64,000 nt of DNA from a virus. How positions within the stretch are numbered: the stretch's first letter is position 1; each line of letters starts with the position of its first letter. A program made the position numbers and the translations under genes. The stretch lies in IMG/VR virus record IMGVR_UViG_3300021963_000060, positions 1 to 64,000 of that record. One strand, given 5' to 3'. Below the pieces are notes generated by a model. The model was not told the origin of the DNA. It did not search any database and saw only the letters and a list, made by a program, of their open reading frames with translations. This document shows, piece by piece, positions 60,815 through 64,000 of the stretch.

Positions 60815-62147
60815 TCATAAACTCCCAAAATTCTTTAGTTGGTTCATCCCAAGTTCTTGGTTTCTTTTGGCGGAATAGATGAACATTATCTCCATACCAC
60901 ATACATTTTCCTGTGGATGATGTCCAAACATAATATTCCATAATGGGTACAAAGACACAGACTTCTTTTCCCAGTGATGCTGCAACATGAGCAACAAAAC
61001 TGCAAGAAGTTACAACTAAATCTAAGTTCTGGATGATGGAAAATGTATCAGCAAACTCTCTATTAGGAACTGATAGTGATTGTTTGATTTCTGGATAATC
61101 ATTCGCATCTTTATTATCACTATGAGTTTGAAGTGAATATAATGAGTATCCTTTATTTCCCAGAACACTCATATAATCTTTTAGTTCTACTGATCGGAAA
61201 GAATTTTGCTCAAATCCAGAACTGGAAGCCCAAAACATTCCAACCTTATATTCAGTATCTTCTTTCATCCATTCCCATTTTTTATCATAATCAGGAAGTG
61301 TTTGAAGATAAGATTCTCTTCCAATATCTTTCAGTTCTAGATTAAGATAATAAGGAAGTGCAAGACCATATACCCAGCAAGCATCTTTTGGAAACTCTGG
61401 TTTATCCCAAATACAAACGGCATCATAACCATTGTATTTAAAGAGTTCCACAAGTTCTTTTCGTGTAGAACTCCAAATTGGTTTCATTCCCAAATCTTTA
61501 AGATGTTTCATAAACCTGATATGAATCACCTCATCACCAGCACCACACTGATTATCGATAATAATCGTTCTTCCTGGAGTGATAGTTCCATCCCACTTCT
61601 CAAAATCAGGATGCTTTTGATTCTTGTATGCTTCTACTTCTCCTGCTTTGAGAAAGTGTTGAAGTCCTGTATGAATATCATCCTTACGGAAATAGTGTCC
61701 TGATAGATTATGATATGCTTTTCTTTCAATCTCTTCTGGTAGATTCTTTTGAATAAGATTGAATAAAAGTTTTTCAGACTTTTCTTTTTGATTCAGTGCA
61801 GAATATGCAAAAGTTTCTTCCAAAAGAAGTTCAGGATCTTGAGGATTTTGTTTTTTCAGTTTTTCAATTTGAGTTATGGATTTCTCTGGATGATTTGACT
61901 GATTATAAGCATTAATCAAATTCATAGAGGTGGTATATTTTTCCTCTTTTGTTTGTGCTAGTTTAAGAGACTTTTCTCCATATTCAATTGCTTTGGAGAA
62001 GTTTTTAAGTTCAAAAAATATCTTTGCTACATCATCATATTGCGAAAATACTTGGGATTGTTTTCCAAAAGCATCAAGAAGTTCAAAAGTTAATTGTTGT
62101 TCTTTAAATGAATATAGTGTCTTTGCAACCAGTTCAAGTGGGTTCAT
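60798..62147 (-). CDS. TPR-glycosyltransferase (GT9/GT41-like)
   Basis: 449 residues. About five TPR-like helical pairs in the first 180 (AIEYGEKSLKLAQTKEEKYT, KSEKLLFNLIQKNLPEE). Then a GT-B-like region: IIIDNQCGAGDEVIHIRF and SVELKDYMSVLGNKGYSLY, and FSIIQNLDLVVTSCSFVAHV, close to heptosyltransferase (GT9) signatures. TPR-linked transferases often modify proteins. Likely acts on a phage or host glycan/protein. Confidence 0.75.
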   Translation of the reverse strand: MNPLELVAKTLYSFKEQQLTFELLDAFGKQSQVFSQYDDVAKIFFELKNFSKAIEYGEKSLKLAQTKEEKYTTSMNLINAYNQSNHPEKSITQIEKLKKQNPQDPELLLEETFAYSALNQKEKSEKLLFNLIQKNLPEEIERKAYHNLSGHYFRKDDIHTGLQHFLKAGEVEAYKNQKHPDFEKWDGTITPGRTIIIDNQCGAGDEVIHIRFMKHLKDLGMKPIWSSTRKELVELFKYNGYDAVCIWDKPEFPKDACWVYGLALPYYLNLELKDIGRESYLQTLPDYDKKWEWMKEDTEYKVGMFWASSSGFEQNSFRSVELKDYMSVLGNKGYSLYSLQTHSDNKDANDYPEIKQSLSVPNREFADTFSIIQNLDLVVTSCSFVAHVAASLGKEVCVFVPIMEYYVWTSSTGKCMWYGDNVHLFRQKKPRTWDEPTKEFWEFMNDRRV

Positions 62148-62160
62148 ATTGAATAATTTA

Positions 62161-62188
62161 TTTTGTAGGTATTTAGATACCTACAAAA
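62161..62188 (-). promoter_or_regulatory. Perfect 12-bp palindrome after the RCC1 gene
   Basis: TTTTGTAGGTAT/ATACCTACAAAA with a 4-base loop; the loop and arms contain TCTAAATA, a one-mismatch late octamer, for the gene at 60798-62147. It overlaps the RCC1 stop. Resembles 49623-49654. Confidence 0.5.
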
Positions 62189-63371
62189 TGTCTGAGGATT
62201 TTATTGCTACTGTATGAGAAGCTCCACAAGCAAGTTGTTTCCAGTTGGTTCCTCCTGCGAATGTAGTGACTGGAATGGATCTATTGGTTTGTGTATTGTC
62301 TCCTAGTTGTCCAATATGATTACGACCCCAAGTCCATAAGGTTCCATCAGTTTTGATTGCTAATGTATGTAGACTTCCTGCACTTACTTGTTTCCAGTTA
62401 GTTCCTCCTGCGAATGTGGTGACTGGAGTGGATCTATCAGTTGTTGTATTGTCTCCTAGTTGTCCACCAATATTATAACCCCAAGTCCATAAGGTTCCAT
62501 CGGTTTTAATTGCTGCTGTATGTTCTTGTCCACAAGCAACTTGTTTCCAGTTAGTTCCTCCTGCGAATGTTGTTACTGGAGTGGATCTATCAGTTGCTGC
62601 ATTGTCTCCTAGTTGTCCACTACTATTACGACCCCAAGTCCATAAGGTTCCATCAGTTTTGATTGCTACTGTATCATTTACTCCAGCAAAAACTTGTTTC
62701 CAGTTAGTTCCTCCTGCGAATGTGGTGACTGGAGTGAATCTTTGGGTTGTTGTATTGTCTCCTACTTGCCCACTAAGATTACGACCCCAAGACCATAAAG
62801 TTCCATCAGTTTTGATTGCTGCTGTATGAATTTGACCACAAGCAACTTGTTTCCAGTTGGTTCCTCCTGCGAATATAGTGACTGGAATGGATCTATTGGT
62901 TGATGTATTGTCTCCTAGTTGTCCATAAGCATTACTCCCCCAAGTCCATAAGGTTCCATCAGTTTTGATTGCTAATGTATGTAGAAAACCTGCACTTACT
63001 TGTTTCCAGTTAGTTCCTCCTGCGAATGTGGTGACTGGAGTGAATCTTTGGGTTGTTGTATTGTCTCCTAGTTGTCCACCAATATTATAACCCCAAGTCC
63101 ATAAGGTTCCATCAGTTTTGATTGCTGAAACGTGATTAGCTCCACAACTAACCTGTTTCCAGTTTGCTCCGCCAGATAATGTTGTGACCGGAGTGGATCT
63201 ATTGATTGTTGTATTCTCTCCTAGTTGTCCAGAAGAATTATTACCCCATACCCAAAGTTCTGGAGTGATTAATTGATTAGAAATATTGGGATAAACTGAA
63301 ATTAAATAATCTTTCGATATAAATTTATCGCCCAAATCTATCCCATCAGATCCTCTGAAATTTATACTCAT
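62181..63371 (-). CDS. RCC1-type seven-blade propeller protein (near-identical repeats)
   Basis: 396 residues: short N-terminal part (about 1-38, [19 protein letters not shown]) then seven 51-residue units with near identical [19 protein letters not shown], [13 protein letters not shown] and HTxAIKTDGT. A closed seven-blade RCC1 propeller is predicted. Repeats differ mainly at surface-loop sites (N-terminal LWTWG-x-N-xx, and QRF/DRS/NRS). A paralogue lies at 56669-57856. Possibly a virion-associated binding protein. Confidence 0.85.
   Translation of the reverse strand: MSINFRGSDGIDLGDKFISKDYLISVYPNISNQLITPELWVWGNNSSGQLGENTTINRSTPVTTLSGGANWKQVSCGANHVSAIKTDGTLWTWGYNIGGQLGDNTTTQRFTPVTTFAGGTNWKQVSAGFLHTLAIKTDGTLWTWGSNAYGQLGDNTSTNRSIPVTIFAGGTNWKQVACGQIHTAAIKTDGTLWSWGRNLSGQVGDNTTTQRFTPVTTFAGGTNWKQVFAGVNDTVAIKTDGTLWTWGRNSSGQLGDNAATDRSTPVTTFAGGTNWKQVACGQEHTAAIKTDGTLWTWGYNIGGQLGDNTTTDRSTPVTTFAGGTNWKQVSAGSLHTLAIKTDGTLWTWGRNHIGQLGDNTQTNRSIPVTTFAGGTNWKQLACGASHTVAIKSSDIL
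62187..63257 (-). repeat. Seven tandem 153-bp coding repeats
   Basis: Seven direct repeats of 153 bases (51 codons each), high DNA identity, encoding the blades of the RCC1 protein. Such identity makes slippage or recombination likely and can confuse assembly. Confidence 0.85.
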
Positions 63372-63421
63372 ATTTTACAGAAAATGTTGGAGATAATAAT
63401 ATTATTTAGAACTAGAATCTA

Positions 63422-63871
63422 TTAATCTTTTGATTCTAATTTTGTAGATTTTAGTAGTTTAGATAATTCTGCAGTAGAACCTACAAAAAGTGCATTTGTA
63501 ACATTTGTTGGCCCTTTACTTTGTTTATTATCATCAATATCCTTAAGTTTTTTCTGAAGATCCATTAACTTATCAGTAGCATCTGCAACATTTTTTATCA
63601 ATTGTCCAGCAACCTCGTAAGCTCTGGGCATATCACTTTCTTGTGCTAACTCTAAAATACCATTTATAGCTTCTTGTCCTTTTTCTATAATAGAATATAA
63701 ATTTCCTCTAGTATATTCATAATCTTTTACTATATCATCTTTTATTGATGATTTATTTTCATTTTGATCCGATGGAATTATTTCTACGGAAGATTCTTTG
63801 ACTTCAACTAATTCAGAAACTTCGGAATTAGTATTAAAAATATCATCCAATTTTTCATACTTTTTAGTCAT
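63422..63871 (-). CDS. 16: Terminase small subunit (gp16-like)
   Basis: 149 residues: YEYTRGNLYSIIEKGQEAIN, ILELAQESDMPRAYEVAGQL and IKNVADATDKLMDLQKKLK, the conserved core of T4-like gp16. Recognises DNA ends for gp17. 149 residues against 164 in T4. Detached from gp17 by the accessory island. Confidence 0.88.
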   Translation of the reverse strand: MTKKYEKLDDIFNTNSEVSELVEVKESSVEIIPSDQNENKSSIKDDIVKDYEYTRGNLYSIIEKGQEAINGILELAQESDMPRAYEVAGQLIKNVADATDKLMDLQKKLKDIDDNKQSKGPTNVTNALFVGSTAELSKLLKSTKLESKD

Positions 63872-63876
63872 GATAT

Positions 63877-64000
63877 TTAAAATCCTCCACTAAAACCAAA
63901 ATCATCTCCCAGTTTTATCTGTTCGTTATCTTGACTTGTTATTAATTTAACATCAGTTCCAGAAACATGAGTTGATATAATTGTATTATATGAACCTCTC
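63877..64000 (-). CDS. 3' end of a structural gene running off the window
   Basis: The last 40 codons, ending LGDDFGFSGGF, are visible on the minus strand. Glycine-rich and beta-like. Position upstream of gp16 corresponds to gp15/gp14 in T4-like genomes, so a tail or neck protein is likely, but too little is present to name it. Confidence 0.5.
   Translation of the reverse strand, partial: RGSYNTIISTHVSGTDVKLITSQDNEQIKLGDDFGFSGGF

Noticed and set aside
62187-63257. Repeat array considered as CRISPR
   Set aside because: Units are 153 bases, contiguous and coding for RCC1 blades, with no spacers.

Overview
This window is an uninterrupted stretch of a T4-like cyanomyovirus genome (a contractile-tailed phage of marine Synechococcus or Prochlorococcus). 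The T4 replication, recombination, late-transcription and head/tail genes appear in recognisable order. They carry cyanophage hallmarks: a MazG-type pyrophosphohydrolase, a CobS-like AAA+ ATPase, an Hsp20, a DUF3110-like protein otherwise typical of cyanobacteria, and a very AT-rich, tightly packed layout. Almost every gene is on the minus strand, so transcription runs right to left. Many neighbours overlap by 4 bases (ATGA). Species assignment is inference; no photosynthesis gene is present.

Layout from the left. 1-430: truncated tail-lysozyme-like gene. 600-6070: GIY-YIG-like nuclease, small orphans, nrdB, nrdA and primase gp61, behind a sigma70-type promoter at 6092-6119. 6137-8513: small membrane/coiled-coil proteins, an Ig-domain structural protein and one possible plus-strand peptide. 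8550-15098: large basic structural proteins, a nucleotidyltransferase, an orphan 505-residue protein and tRNA-Ala(UGC). 15163-28649: replication core, namely MazG, gp41, UvsX, gp43, LSm-like proteins, Hsp20, RegA, gp62, a DruA/DUF4338-like protein, gp44, gp45 and a CobS-like ATPase. 28716-32119: a VWA/metallopeptidase partner for the ATPase and small basic proteins. 32134-38115: gp46, DUF3110-like, gp47, gp55, an LSm-like protein, UvsW and UvsY. 38112-51547: virion genes, with a tail-tube-like protein, gp23, gp22, gp21, structural proteins, a gp67-like protein, gp20, gp19, gp18 and gp17. 51579-63371: about 11.8 kb of accessory genes between terminase large (gp17) and small (gp16) subunits, coding for glycosyltransferases, a sulfotransferase, a 2OG-Fe(II)-type oxygenase, a CxxCxxCC protein and two seven-blade RCC1 propellers. 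The window ends inside the next structural gene.

How it works together. Sigma70-like promoters (6092-6119; 35675-35703) fit early host-polymerase transcription of primase-nrd and of gp55. gp55 would then direct late transcription from TATAAATA octamers, seen intact at six places upstream of structural genes. Rho-independent hairpins separate units and often sit directly against the next late promoter or start codon. The most interesting candidate systems are: (i) the CobS-like MoxR-type AAA+ ATPase with the HExxH+VWA protein and the capsid-targeted-looking basic protein between them; (ii) a group of proteins with a T4-internal-protein-like N-terminus, including a nucleotidyltransferase, that may be packaged and injected; (iii) the glycan/sulfate island between gp17 and gp16; (iv) three LSm-like paralogues; (v) a DruA-family protein inside the clamp-loader operon.
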